This document shows positions 1 to 12,066 of a stretch of DNA of 64,000 nt, in pieces. The notes below the pieces were generated by a model. It was not told the origin of the DNA, did no database searches, and saw only the letters and a program-made list of their open reading frames with translations. Each line of letters starts with the position of its first letter. Within the stretch, counting starts at the first letter, position 1. Made by a program: the position numbers and the translations under genes. Origin of the DNA: Populus alba (taxonomy: Eukaryota > Streptophyta > Magnoliopsida > Malpighiales > Salicaceae); assembly GCF_005239225.2 (NCBI RefSeq), contig NC_133302.1, positions 930,001-994,000 of the forward strand. The letters are read 5' to 3'.

Positions 1-1386
1 AGGGCACTAAAGAGGTTAGATCTCTCTGGTACTGCACTTGAAAAGATGCCTCAAGGCATGGAATGTCTATGCAACCTGAGGTATCTTAGAATGAATGGAT
101 GTGGTGAAAAGGAGTTTCCTAGTGGATTGTTACCTAAGCTCTCTCACCTGCAAGTCTTTGTATTGGAGGAGTGGATTCCTTCTCCTACCAAAGATAAAAC
201 AATACAATATGCTCCTATAACAGTTAAAGGAAAGGAAGTGGGATGCTTGAGGAGGTTGGAAAATTTGGTTTGCCATTTTGAAGGTTACTCTGACTATGTG
301 GAGTATCTCAAATCTCGGAATGAGACCAAATCACTAAGCATATACAAAATTCATGTAGGAGTACTGGATAGCTATTATTATTATTTTGATGGCAGAAGGA
401 AAACAATTGTTTTGGGTAACTTGAGTATCGACAAAGATGGAGATTTTCAGGTCATGTTCTCGAAGGACATTCAACAACTGGCCATTGACAATTATGATGA
501 TGCGACAAGTTTATGTGATCTTTGGTCTCTAATAAAGAATGCAATTGAACTAGAGGTTATCGACATTAGGTATTGCAATAACATGGAGAGTTTGGTTTCA
601 TCTTCTTGGTTCCGCTCTGCTACATTACCATCTCCATCTTACAATGGTATATTTTCTGGTCTTAAATGGTTATTTTGTTCTGATTGTTAGACTATGAAGA
701 AGTTGTTCCCTCTAGACTTGCTACCCAACCTCGTAAACCTAGAAGTGATTAGAGTTATAAATTGTGAGAAAATGGAGGAGATAATAGGTGGAACAAGATC
801 AGATGAAGAAGGAGTTATGGGTGAAGAAACCAACAACAGTAGCGGCACCGAATTCAAACTCCCAAAGTTAAGATTACTGGGATTGAAGGGATTACCAGAA
901 CTGAAAAGCATTTGTAGCGCAAAACTGATTTGTGATTCTCTCCAACAAATTGAAGTAAGGAACTGCAACAGCATGGAAATCTTGGTTTCATCTTCTTGGA
1001 TTTGTCTTAGAAACCTAGAAGTGATTAGATTTTCTTTTTGTGGGAAAATGAAGGAGATAATAGGTGGAATAAGATCAGATGAAGAAGGTGTTATGGGTGA
1101 AGAAAGCAGTACCAACACTGAACTCAAACTCACAAAGTTAAGATATCTGACATTGAAATATTTACCAGAACTGAAAAGCATTTGTAGTGCAAAATTGATT
1201 TGCGATTCTCTTCAATTTATTGAAGTAATAATGAATTGTGAGAAGCTAAAAAGGATGGCAATTTGTATTCCTCCCCCTTCTCTTAGAAAAATCTATGCAA
1301 GGCCAAAAGAATGGTGGGAGTCAGTAGTGGAGTGGGAGCATCCTAACACTAAAGATATCCTTCGTTCCTTTGTTAAGATGATATAA
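1..1386 (+). pseudogene. BED-NLR copy #1: 3' LRR part, left-truncated by window, with premature stop
   Basis: The reading frame is open from base 1 and matches the C-terminal LRR region of the other four NLR copies (motifs [62 protein letters not shown]). The BED and NB-ARC parts lie outside the window. A TAG at 688-690 interrupts the frame where paralogues have AAG (Lys); after it the same frame runs on to the normal end at 1386, so a single substitution explains the break. One Trp codon present in paralogues (GTWALEK) is absent near base 36. Unlike the other copies, the segment after the stop holds an internal tandem duplication with a 276-bp (92-codon) period (735-1010 and 1011 onward). 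The intact family is an intracellular immune receptor; this copy could at most give a receptor lacking the last LRRs. Confidence 0.85.
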
Positions 1387-1771
1387 AATAAGGGTAAGCA
1401 TCGTGTTATAATTCCTCTCTCTCTTAATCTCTTTGTCTGCCTTTTAATTGAATCTTAATGAATTAACCTTAATTTTAATTCCTCTTGAAAAAATCCAGAA
1501 GAATGGTGCAAGTCAGTAGCTAGTGGAGTGGGAGCTTTCTAACGCTTGCGATGTCCTTCATCCCCTTATGGAGTTCTCATTGGTAAACATTCGTGTTTGA
1601 ATTCCCAACCTCTCTCTCTCAATCTACCTTTATTTTAAAATTAACCACAACCACTTAATGATTGACGAAGACTAGTGAAGCATTTAGAGAGCAACAATTC
1701 ATCTAAAAGAAGGTTTTCTCAAGACCTTTTCTTATTGATTCCCTCTATCTATTTATTTTTTTGTAGGAAAT
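1387..1771 (+). other. 3' flank of NLR #1 with a relic of the NLR terminal coding segment (1498-1581)
   Basis: Non-coding 3' flank. At 1498-1581 a second, degraded copy of the receptor's last coding segment is visible: it matches the [18 protein letters not shown] end of the paralogues but is out of frame and has small insertions. This points to a partial tandem duplication of the gene end. No other feature is seen before the solo LTR. Confidence 0.6.
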
Positions 1772-3858
1772 TGTCACGACCCGAATCCCGGATCCATGAC
1801 CGGCACATAGGCAAGGTTCCATACCTATGCGAACCCAAACTTACATACAAACTTGATTGTCTTACTACAAGAGTTAATATAATTCATAGTTTTGGAGCAC
1901 TAACTTGACATAAAAGGAAGGTACAATTTACAACCAAAAGCAGGTTCGGAAGATTCAACAAAAATGACCTGCTATCAAGCTATAAGCCTGAAAACGATAA
2001 ATAATAAGAGGATGAGTTCAACAACTCAGTGAGTAGATAACGTTCAATATACACACACGAGGTAATATAACAATGAGAAATATATATACAAGTATGGCTC
2101 TAGGTTCTTATAGAATATGTTTCTCAAATAGGCCATAACAAGAAGATTATATGGTAAAGCTCGTCAGAAAATCAAAATGCAATGAGCATGAGGCTCCGTA
2201 CTATGGGATGATCAGTCCAAACAGGTTGGTGACTCCCCCGACCAACTAGGGTTCAGATACGATGTGCACAAAGACTAACACTACCCTGTTACCATGGGTA
2301 TTCTGACTGACATACCATAGGTTCATAATCATAATCAAACAAACATATTCATATCTTAAAGCTCAACTCATGACATCAATCAAATGAGGAGCTATCAATT
2401 CAGCAGTCAATTCAAAATATATGTTGGTTCATATCAAGAATTCAGATTCAATAATTGATCATGCTTTATCATAACAAGGATAATAATCAACATATATATT
2501 ATCAAGAAGCATGATCCAATTCATATTAACAAATCAAATATTTATAATATTTCTCATGCATATGGAAAATTATCCACTCACCTGACTCAAAAGCAAACAA
2601 CACTCACAAGCTGAAACCGAAGGAAATCCTACTGACGTCCTGCCGACAGAATATCAGGATTATCTGAATACAAAGAAGACATATTCAAAAACGACTCGAA
2701 AGAACATTTAACCTATTTAATACACTTAACTAAGGGTGTATACCGTAACCCTGTATGTTTTTTAACTAACTAGTTAAATTTCTCAAAAACCCAAAATCTA
2801 ACGGTTTTTCCCGAAATCTAATCCATAATAAAAACAACTAATAAAATTGGTAATAATTCACTAAATAACCCTTAATTATTCATCAAACTAATCTGCAAAA
2901 GCTAATATTACAGCTAGGGACTAATTTGGAATTTATTATATTTTTAGGGCCAAATTGTAACTTTTATCAAATGGAGGACCAAACTAAAATTTGTCATAAA
3001 TCCATGAATATACTGAAATTCTGACCTCAATTAATCCTAAATTCTGTTCAGGATGTATCATTATGCTCCAGGGACCATTCCGGAATTTTACCAAATTTTT
3101 AGGGTTAAATTGTAATTTTTGTTAAATTGGAGGACCAAATTGAAAGTGTTAAATTCTCTTATCTATACAGTAATTATGTCCATAATTCATATTTTATTCT
3201 GTTCAGAATCTCGGAATATGCTCCAGGGACCAATTTGTAATTTTCCAAAGTTCGGGGACTAAACTGTAATTTTCGCAAATTGAGGGATCAAATTGAATTT
3301 TTGTCATCTTCAACCTCCATTCTAGAATTTTAACAGGAACCCCACTGTTCTCTTCAAAATTTCTAACACAATTTCACCATTCAAACAAAATCACAACTCA
3401 AAATCATCATCTTTCAATTCAATCTCTCAAAATCAACCAAATAATCAATTACCCACAATAATCAACCCCCATCATTCAATTTAATTCATCAGTTTAAACC
3501 AAAACACAAATTCTCAAAACCCTAACATTCATCAAAACTGAAATTAAAGCTTAATTAACATATTATACACATTAAACAACCTAAATATTACCTTTTTACT
3601 TATTTCCTCCAACTCCTTTCTATTTCCTTTCCAATTTCCCTCTTTTCTCTTCTTCTTCTTCTTTGTCCCTCTCTCTCACGGTTTACTCTCAATTTTTCAG
3701 ATCACTCTTTCCTCTTTTTGTTCTTTTTTTTTTTACTTCCTATTTATATTTATTATTTTTATCTAATTACCACACTACCCCTCATTCATTTATTCCTACA
3801 CTTTAAGCCTTCAAGGGCTTTATTGTATTTTCCTATCTTATTAACTTAAAACATTACA
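1772..3858. mobile_element. Solo LTR, 2087 bp, TSD GAAAT
   Basis: The element starts TGTCACGACCCG and ends AAACATTACA (TG...CA termini). It is flanked by the 5-bp direct repeat GAAAT at 1767-1771 and 3859-3863, the signature of LTR-retrotransposon integration. It is near-identical over its length to the element at 37093-39194. No gag/pol, primer-binding site or second LTR adjoins it, so it is a solo LTR left by LTR-LTR recombination. Its right half is rich in a recurring phrase of the type GGACCAAATTGNAATTTT. The large LTR and 5-bp TSD suggest a Ty3/gypsy origin, but without internal sequence the superfamily is an inference. Confidence 0.85.
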
Positions 3859-3994
3859 GAAATTTCTTTAACTATCTTCATTTGATTTTTAATAAGAATT
3901 TGACTGGCTTCAAAGTTTATGGCTTTTAGCTACTTGATGATCTTTAAATATTGGAGAATCATCCAACTTAATTGTAAAATTTAATTGAAGTCAC

Positions 3995-5460
3995 AGGTCT
4001 ATGAACCCAGAAAGCATTGATTACTTGGCATTTTTCATGTCTTTATCCTTGGATTTACTCGGCTGGGTGGATTGCCCCAACAGAAATGTAGCTGATTTTG
4101 ATGCCCAAAAAATCTCATATTTAACATGCGGGGATTGTTCAGATCTTTCAATCTTCTATGCTGGTAATTCAACCATGCACATGGATCAAATTCAGTGGAA
4201 ATAATGTTATTGGATTCATTCAAATATTGTTTTTCATGTCTAATGTTCTTCATCTTATTTGTATTTCTTCGACACCAGTTTTAGGAGGATGAATGATGAT
4301 AATTTCTTAGGGAAGTTACCTGCTTCTTCAGTAAATGAACACGGGTTCAGAAACTGTGAGTATCCGACCTTAAACTCTTTATAATCCATTCTTTCTTTTT
4401 GCCTTAATTTTTTTTTTTTTTACTGATGGATACTTTTGTTGTTACTATTCATATTACAGGCACATACAAGGTTCCTCTCTTGTTTTTATGTATATATAAT
4501 GTGTTTATGACAGCATGATTTTATGTTTTATGATGCTTGTAGGAGGATCAGTGACTTAACAGGAAGAGGGTCTTCCTTCCCACCTCTTACTAATATGGAA
4601 TCCATAATAACATTGTGAGTTGGAGTTCTTCTAGTCTATGTCCTTTTTCTGCTAATGGTCTTGTCCTTTGATTTGTTCATGACATAGATATAAATACTTG
4701 ACAAAGATTTTCTGTTTGAACCACTGGTTCAATTTTATCTTAGAATATGATTTGATTGTCTTTAAGCGTTCATTTGGAAGTAAAATTAAGAGCTATGGAT
4801 TTTACTGCAGAACAAATGCCTAGTGAAGAACTGGAAAACTGATATCTTCAGTTGATCTCAGCCCAAAAAGATAAAAAACATGAGCTGCTGAGCTTCTCTT
4901 TTGACTTTTGAGAATCCTAAAGGTGCACCACATAGTTCCCTTCTATTTATTTACTTATTTTTCTCTTTTCTCCTATCAAGGACTTTTATTTTGTACAATG
5001 TAGAGATCTCAGCTTCAATATCCTCACGGGATAAAGTCCCACGTCATTTGTTGAACCGGCAAGAATAGATTTCCTGTAAGTCGATGTGGTAAATATTTGT
5101 ATTTCTTTCATATATTTCTTGGAAGTAAGCTCCTGAGTAGTATGATATTTGTCATTTTTAAATTGTCAACGTGCTTGATAGGAAACAAGCTCACTTGATC
5201 TGTTCCTCAATGGCATCTGGAAAGAAACAAGAAGATGTATGTCTATTTTCACTAGATTTCTTTTTCAGCTTGAAGTTCTACTCCAACCCAAAGATTTCAT
5301 GTTTCAAAAGTTTCCAGAAAAAAGAAAAAACAAATCCTAATTCAAGAACTTCATAGATGAGAGATACTTTGAAGTTTTGTCATCGGTTGTCTTTATATAT
5401 CTTTCTTATAACAACTTCACTTTGGAAAGCTCAAGTCCAGTTGAATGTTCTCAAGGGAGT
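3995..5460 (+). pseudogene. Decayed LRR receptor-like kinase ectodomain (LRR-VIII-2 type), several exon relics
   Basis: Successive short matches in different frames recall exons of the plant LRR-VIII-2 receptor kinases (At1g53430/At1g07650 type): a segment ending DQIQWK (4001-4203); RRMNDDNFLGKLPASS near 4285; RISDLTGRGSSFPPLTNM near 4545; LSFNILTGKVP near 5008 after a stop; GNKLT-stop-SVPQW near 5178; and LSYNNFTLESSSPVECSQGS near 5390-5455. The order matches that family's LRR exons, with intron-like sequence between. Stops and frameshifts rule out function, and no transmembrane or kinase region follows because a copia fragment begins at about 5460. The same relic lies downstream of NLR #3 (30818-31262) and #5 (50027-50870). 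The family assignment is from memory of motif style, not from alignment. Confidence 0.6.
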
Positions 5461-6970
5461 GTGTATAGAAGATGCAGAGAGTGTGTTTCAATGGAAATTC
5501 TCCTCAATTTTATTACTATGATTTGATGTCTAATATATATTGATTGTAGACACAAATGAAGGAATTACAGTATGCTAAATATAGAACACAAATTTGTTGG
5601 CTATAACTCTGCTACACAGATTATGGTATTCAGTGGTACTAGTTTTGGTAAGAATCTGCGTGATTGTAGGCTAGGATTCTGGTGAGTTTGCTGAAGGGTA
5701 ATCTGCCTTGATAAACCCCCTCAAAATTGAGCTGTCATCAGCAAGGGCAATTTTGCCTCTGGGGAGTTCTGTTCGTTGCCGTGAAAGAGGCTTCGTTAAT
5801 AAATCAGCCAGCTGGTCTTGAGTGAGTGCGCACATGCCTGTCTTGAGTGCGCACATGCCTGACTTGAAGAGTGCCCATTTGAACCAGATCGTGGACAAAG
5901 TGGAGATCAACTTGGATATGCTTCATCCTTGAATGTTGGACAAAATTGTCACATAGCAGTAATGGAGGGGAGTGGAGCTTGAAGTGTAGTTACTGAAGAA
6001 GGGAATGTATCCACATAGTTTCAGAGGCTGCAGTAGCAAGGGCCCTGTACTCAGCTTCATTTGATGATCGTGCCACTGCGTGTTGTCTCTTCGAGCTCCA
6101 TGAGATGGGATTGGAGCCTACAAAGGTGATGTATACTGAAGTTGAAAAATTTCCAGCCAAGTTGGTCAATAATGGAACACACAAATCTGGAGTTGTTGCA
6201 ATTGATAACAAGTCATCCACATATAGTGCTATCATAAGTATAAACAAACAGAGATGAGTCTGCTTTTGAATTAGCAAAACCAAATTGAAGTAGAGCATTT
6301 TTCAGAGCCGAATACCATGCCCGAGGGGCCTGTTTGAGAGCATAAATAGCTTTGTTGAGTTTACAGGCATGATCAGGTTTAGATAAATCTTTAAAACCCG
6401 GTGGTTGGAACATGTAAATTGTCTCACTAAGTTTCCCACGTAGGAAAGCACTGTTCACGTCCATTTGGCACAAATCCCACCCATTCATCACAGCAATTGA
6501 CAAAACAATTCTAATGGTGGTTGGCTTAATGACAGGGCTGAAGGTCTCCTTGTAATCAACTCTCGGCCGTTGGTGGTAGCCTTTAGCCACAAGTCTGGCC
6601 TTAAACCTGTCAATGGTTTCGGGATGTTTGGTGACAGAATACCTTGTAGATTTGGTTCATGGAACGAGTGCTCATGTTGTGGGTTCTGGAGGTGGGATGG
6701 CGGGGAGGAGGTTCCAAACAATGAGCTGGGCTATTACCTAGGGCTGAAGGTGGGGCGGCAGTAGAGTTCTGATTGGGCAATAAAACAGGGGAAGTGGAGG
6801 CCCCGAGGGTACAGCATGGGAATCCAAATTCAATGGAAAAGATAAATCAACGGATGGAGAGAGACAAGGAGTACCTGGAGTTGCAGTGACAATGGTGATA
6901 ACATCTTCCGGTGGCACTGATGGCGAAGAGAGCGTCACGGGTGGCACGGGGACAAGAGAACATCTTCCGG
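5460..6970 (-). mobile_element. Truncated Ty1/copia retrotransposon with internal deletion
   Basis: On the minus strand a reverse-transcriptase fragment (6590-6213: motifs [33 protein letters not shown]) is followed by YVDDLLS near 6215, then directly by an RNase H piece (NPISWSSKRQHAVARSSNEAEYRALA, 6110-5995). The sequence normally lying between the YVDD site and RNase H is deleted. A polypurine tract (TTGAGGGGGTTT on the minus strand, 5713-5724) lies left of the RNase H piece, and a putative 3' LTR remnant runs to about 5460. Upstream (6600-6960) is a Pro/Ser-rich stretch typical of the integrase-RT linker. No 5' LTR, gag or integrase core is seen. The edges are approximate. Confidence 0.75.
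5824..5865. repeat. Two-copy 21-bp tandem duplication
   Basis: The phrase GAGTGCGCACATGCCTG occurs at 5824-5840 and again at 5845-5861, a 21-bp period inside the copia remnant, which further disrupts its coding sequence. Confidence 0.85.
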
Positions 6971-7130
6971 CAACTTTCTCTGCTTAATGTTCAATGTATC
7001 TCATCATATTCCAAAACACACTTCATTTCATCTTTAAAATATTTCACAACTAATTTTGTAAAAGTTTTAATAGAAAAAAAAAAAAAACAGTAGAAGAGAA
7101 GAGTTATAGAAGAAAGAAGCATAGTTATTA

Positions 7131-9058
7131 AACCCGGCCCGGCCTGTCGGGTTGACCCGGTGGCTAGACCGGTTCGAGTTTAATAAAAAACTGGCTGTGG
7201 CAACAGCCCGGCCAAACCCGGGAGACCCGGCGGGTCGACCCGCGACCCGGGCAAAGCCGGACGAGACCCGGGTTTTTTTTTTAAAAAATGTGGGATAAAA
7301 AAAAATTTGGTTTAAATATTTCAACTTAAAATGATAACATAGTATCTTTTCAATGTGAGGTTTGAAGCCCTTTCATATATATACTCTATGTTCACATTAA
7401 AAAAATTATATTTTTTCAATGTGGGATTTGAAACCCATTATTATATATACTCTATGTTTCCATGAAAAAAGTTATGTTTTTTCAATGTGGGATTTGAAAC
7501 CCATTAGTATATATACTCTATATTTCCAAGGAAAAAATCATGTTTTTTCAATGTGGGATAAAAAACCTTTTGGTTTAAATACTTCAACTTAAAATGATAA
7601 CATAGTATCTTTTCAATGTCGGATTTGAAGTCTTTTCATATATATACTTTATGTTCCCATGAAAAAAGTTATGTTTTTTCAATGTGGGATTTGAAACCCA
7701 TTAGTATATATATTCTATGTTCCCAAGAAAAAAATCATGTTTTTTTCAATGTGGGATAAAAAACCTTTTTGGTTTAAATACTTCAACTTAAAAGAATAAC
7801 ATAGTATCTTTTCAATGTGGGATTTGAAGCCCTTTCATATATATACTCTATGTTTCCATGAAAAAAGTTATGTTTTTTCAATGTGGGATTTGAAACCCAT
7901 TAGTATATATACTCTATGTTCCCAAGGAAAAAATCATGTTTTTTCAATGTGGGATAAAAAACCTTTTTGTTTAAATACTTCAACTTAAAAGAATAATATA
8001 GTATCTTTTCAATGTGGGATTTGAAGCCCTTTCATATATATACTCTATGTTCCCATGAAAAAAAGTTATGTTTTTTCAATGTGGGATTTGAAACCATTAG
8101 TATATATACTCTATATTCCCAATGAAAAAATCAAGTTTTTTCAATATGGGATAAAAAACCTTTTGGTTTAAATACTTCAACTTAAAATGATAACATTGTA
8201 TCTTTTCAATGTGGGATTTGAAGCCCTTTCATAGATATACTCCATGTTCCCATGAAAAAGTTATGTTTTTTCAATGTGAGATTTGAAACCCATTAGTATA
8301 TATACTCTATGTTCCCAAGGAAAAAATCATGTTTTTTCAATGTGGGATAAAAAACCTTTTGGTTTAAATACTTCAACTTAAAATGATAACATTGTATCTT
8401 TTCAATGTGGGATTTGAAGCCCTTTCATAGATATACTCCATGTTCCCATGAAAAAAGTTATGTTTTTTCAATGTGAGATTTGAAACCCATTAGTATATAT
8501 ACTCTATGTTCCCAAGGAAAAAATCATGTTTTTTCAATGTGGGATAAAAAACCCATTAGTATATATACTCTAATATTCCCAATGAAAAAATCAAGTTTTT
8601 TCAATATGGGAAAAAACCTTTTGGTTTAAATACTTCAACTTAAAATGATAACATAGTATCTTTTCAATATGGGATTAACATAATATCTTTTCAATGTGGG
8701 ATTTAAAGCCATTTCATATATATACTCTATATTCTCATGAAAAAATTTATGTTTTTTTCAATGTGGGATTTGAAACCCATTAGTATATATACTTTATGTT
8801 CCCAAAGAAAAAAGTTATGTTTTTTCAATGTGGGATAAAAAACTTTTTTAATTTAAATACTTCAACTTAAAAGCTTAACATAATATCTTTTTAATGTGGG
8901 ATAAAAAACTTTTTTAAAATATTATTTTAAACTTCATTATTTATAATATGTATAATCCATATTTACATGGATTTTTTTCATATGAAATATTAATTTATTT
9001 ATTTATTTTTAATTATTCTGGGTTAATCCGGGTTGACCCATGAAACCCGAGACCCGGC
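7131..9058. repeat. Tandem array with ~197-bp higher-order unit, flanked by GC-rich CCCGGGTTGACCC blocks
   Basis: The left edge (7131-7275) is GC-rich with repeated ACCCGG and GGGTTGACCCGG words; the right edge (9018-9058) carries the same words in a form partly inverted relative to the left. Between them, from 7276 to about 8935, sub-repeats of about 60-75 bp each start with TTTTTTCAATGTGGGAT and contain TATATATACTCTATG. They are grouped into higher-order units: the marker GGTTTAAATACTTCAACTT recurs near 7571, 7771, 7969, 8164, 8361 and 8622, a spacing of about 197-200 bp with one longer unit. No long ORF is supported. The whole resembles a non-autonomous DNA element with an internally amplified satellite; its class is not identified. 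Confidence 0.8.
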
Positions 9059-9840
9059 CCCTTGGTTTTTAATGGTTTTATTTCTTAAATAAATCAAAGA
9101 ATTGAAGTTAATCTCGTTTCTTTTTCGTTTATAAAAAATCGATTGGACTATATCCGTACCACAGTATTTGATCAACCAAAACAGAAGTACTGGAACTTTG
9201 AATACTGGGAAATCTGGCATTTCTTCCATTCCAAGCAAGCTAATGACCAAAGGAAAGCATCTCTCTGCAATTTCTTTTTAGCAAAATTAATTTCAGTAGA
9301 CCAGATTGATCGAACTTGTATCCATGCTCTCCTGACTACTCGGAACACCTTGCTTTAATACATCGCGAGATCCAGATATTTATCACAAGCTGATGAGTCC
9401 ACTTCTTTGCCAAAAGCAGAGAGTAAAAGCATAGTCAGGGTCTGTTAAACCAACTAGCTAGAATTCATGTGTTGAAATACAAAAAACTACAAGGAAAACG
9501 AGAGATCACACAGAGACTACATCTTCCAGTATCAATTCTGTTAGATTAAATGATAACAATCCCATAACGCATGTCTACATAATCAAACAAGGAAGGAGAT
9601 AATTTTATCCATGCTAGCTGCAGACCCCAGTACTGAAGTATGTTATTTCTGGCCAAGTGATTTTCTTTGGAGTTTCTATCTTCATTAATTCATTAGACTC
9701 GAGGATTTAAAGCAGTGCAACGTGAACTCGTTGAATAGTTAGTGTGAATAAATAAAGTGCAGCATCACTGTCATGATAATTGCATATGTTCGATCTGATA
9801 AATGCATATTGCCTTCGCAAAAAAATGTGCAGCACACGTT
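9059..9840. other. Non-coding spacer made of duplicated array sequence
   Basis: No gene is supported. Pieces match other parts of the cluster: 9060-9115 matches 10325-10380, 17310-17365 and 34145-34200; 9170-9260 matches 11579-11650 and 34973-35045; and the segment around 9725-9790 matches 13145, 17640 and 17890. A mosaic left by repeated segmental duplication and recombination. Confidence 0.6.
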
Positions 9841-10320
9841 TTCTTCAATTATGGATAAGAAATGATCCATCTTTTTCTTTTTCTTTTTTTCTGAGAAGAA
9901 ATAATGATCCATCTTAAAGGCCTTCAGATTCCTACACATGAAGGGATGCATACATATCTCAGGAATTAACATTAATGGTGGAGGGATAACTTTTAATTGC
10001 CACTGATTTCTTGACAAAACCCACCGTACTAAGCTGTTGTTAAGCCGTTACTTATGCGCACCGTTTCAATAAATTGTAATTCTCATCACTGAGAAGGCTG
10101 TCAAGTCAGCACCTTCTCCTGCTCTGCCTATATATAGTGGCAGTTGTAACAGAATGGGCATGCAAAAAATGAATAAGAACTGCTGTGGCTTCCCTCTCTC
10201 CCCGTCTTTCTCTCGCTCCCTCTCTCTCCTTCTCTGTCTTCAACACAGATTGGAGGATTCTTAATCGGGTTGTTACCTCTAGATCGTGATCTTATACAAA
10301 TGTGATGTATGAAGGAATAA
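9841..10320 (+). repeat. LTR-like / promoter-like block, copy 1 of 3
   Basis: This block recurs at 16903-17310 and 33651-34140. It holds a clean TATA element within CTGCCTATATATAGTGGCAG (10128-10147), then about 50 bp later an A-rich leader and a CT-rich stretch ending near 10245. This layout is typical of the U3-R-U5 of a plant copia LTR or of a core promoter. A short hairpin (TTCTCA-TCAC-TGAGAA, near 10080-10095) precedes the TATA box. No clear terminal TG/CA with TSD could be fixed, so its nature as a solo LTR is an inference. Confidence 0.45.
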
Positions 10321-10429
10321 TATTGGTTTTTAAATGGTTTTATTTCTTAAATAATTCAAAGAATTTAAGTTAATCTCTTTTCTTTCTTGTTTGTAAAAAA
10401 TCTACTTGACTGCTTTATCCTTACCAAAA

Positions 10430-11578
10430 GCAATATTTGAATACAAAAGATACATGTTCAAAAAAAAACTTAAAAAGAACATACAATGTGTTTAATACAT
10501 TTAACTAAGGGTGTATTCCATAACCCTATATGTTTTTGAACTAAACTAGTTATTTTTCCTTAAAATCCAAAAATTAAATGGTTTTCTTGAAATTTAATTC
10601 ATAAAAAAACAAATAATAAGACTTGATAATAGTTAAAAAAATAAACCTCAATTATTCATCAAACCAAAAAGCTAATATTATAGCGAGGGACCAATCTAGA
10701 ATTTTAGCAGATTTTTAGGGGTCAAATTAAAGGACCAAACTGAAAATATCATAAATTCATAACTATACTCGAAGTTTGCCCATAATTCATCATCAATTCT
10801 TTCAAGAATCTCTAATTATGCTGGAATTTTTATCAAATATTTAGGGGTCAAATTGTAATTTTCTCAAATTAGAGGACCAAACTAAAAATATCATAAATTT
10901 ATAATTATACTAGAATCTTGCCCATAATTCATCCTCAATACTGTCCAGAATCTCTAACTATGATCCAGGGATTATTTTATAATTTTCCAAAGTTCGAGGA
11001 CTAAATTGTAATTTTCATAAATTAAAGGACCAAACTGAAATTTCATCATCTTCAACCTTAAACCCAGATTTTTTCCATAGCTTATCTACTAATTCACCAA
11101 AATCTCTAACTCAAATTCATCACTTAAATAAACCATAACTCAAAAATCATTATTTTTATATAAAATCTTTCAAAATCAACTAAATCAATTACCCATAATA
11201 TTCAAATCAATTCATCAATCAACCCAAAACAAAATCTTCAAACCCTAATCTTCAACAAAAAAGTAAATCAAAGCTAAAAAAACACATTTATACACATCAA
11301 AACATAAATCTTATAATTTAAACTTAATTTGCTAACTCTCTTCATCTTCCTTTATCTTTCTCTCTTTCCTCTTCTTTTTTCTTTTTTTTCCCTTTTCTTC
11401 TCTCCTACTAGTTCTTCCTCACAAATTTCAGATCCCTCTTTCTTTTTCTTTTTCTATATATACTTAGTAAAATTTTATTCAATTATCAAAAAACCCCTTA
11501 TTCATTTATATCTACTTTTAAACCTTCAAAAGCTTTGTTGTCCTTTTCCTATTCTTTTTTTATTTTCAAAACATTACA
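10430..11578. mobile_element. Truncated, diverged LTR related to the solo LTRs
   Basis: The order of words (TTTAATACATTTAACTAAGG, GGACCAAACTGAAA phrases, a CT-rich stretch, terminal AAAACATTACA) follows the right-hand part of the solo LTRs at 1772-3858 and 37093-39194, but with many substitutions and without the first ~900 bp, including the TGTCACGACC start. A parallel, shorter fragment lies at 34255-34972. It is either an older member or a separate subfamily. Confidence 0.65.
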
Positions 11579-12058
11579 CACTGGAACTTTGAATATTGGG
11601 AAATCATGCATTTCTTCCATTCCAAGCAAGCTAATGACTAAAGGAAAGCATCTTTCTGCAATTTCTATTTCGATTGAACACCATAATCTCTTGGTAGCAG
11701 GATTGATGAAAAAATAAATCATCTGTATCCATGCTCTCCCCATGACTACTTGGAACACCTTGCTATTTAATTAAGACATCAGGAGATCATCTGTAATAAT
11801 TGCATATTGGACAAAGAGAGCACAAGGGATTTGCCCTATTACACAAGAAATAATTATCTAGTCCTCCTTCATGATAATCAATTAATTGCCTGTGCTCACC
11901 TTCACGAGATCAGCTGTTACTGACAGACTAAATATAAGTTAGCAGTACTGATTAAATAAAACAACAAAAAGGAAAAGGGTGAAAGACAGCTTGCTTACCT
12001 TTAAGAGATGGTTCCTTTTTTGTGCTGATATTCCCCAAGTAGCATATGTTTATCCATG
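11579..12058. other. Non-coding spacer upstream of NLR #2, duplicated at 34973-35290
   Basis: No ORF or RNA gene is supported. The sequence (from CACTGGAACTTTGAATATTGGG) is nearly the same as 34973-35290 and partly as 9170-9260, so it belongs to the segmental duplication. Confidence 0.55.
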
Positions 12059-12066
12059 CTAGCAGC

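Noticed and set aside
4001..4204. 67-codon plus-strand ORF as an independent small protein gene
   Set aside because: Its sequence recurs, frameshifted, at 31000-31110 and 50205-50310 as part of the receptor-kinase relic; not maintained as a gene.
7276..8935. Possible CRISPR-like or centromeric array
   Set aside because: The repeats are contiguous with no unique spacers, and only about seven higher-order units are present, in plant DNA.
11329..11717. Open frames rich in Phe/Leu/Ser (87 and 60 codons) on the plus strand
   Set aside because: They are translations of the CT- and T-rich tract of the truncated LTR and its flank; no domain, and a similar tract without an open frame occurs in related LTRs.
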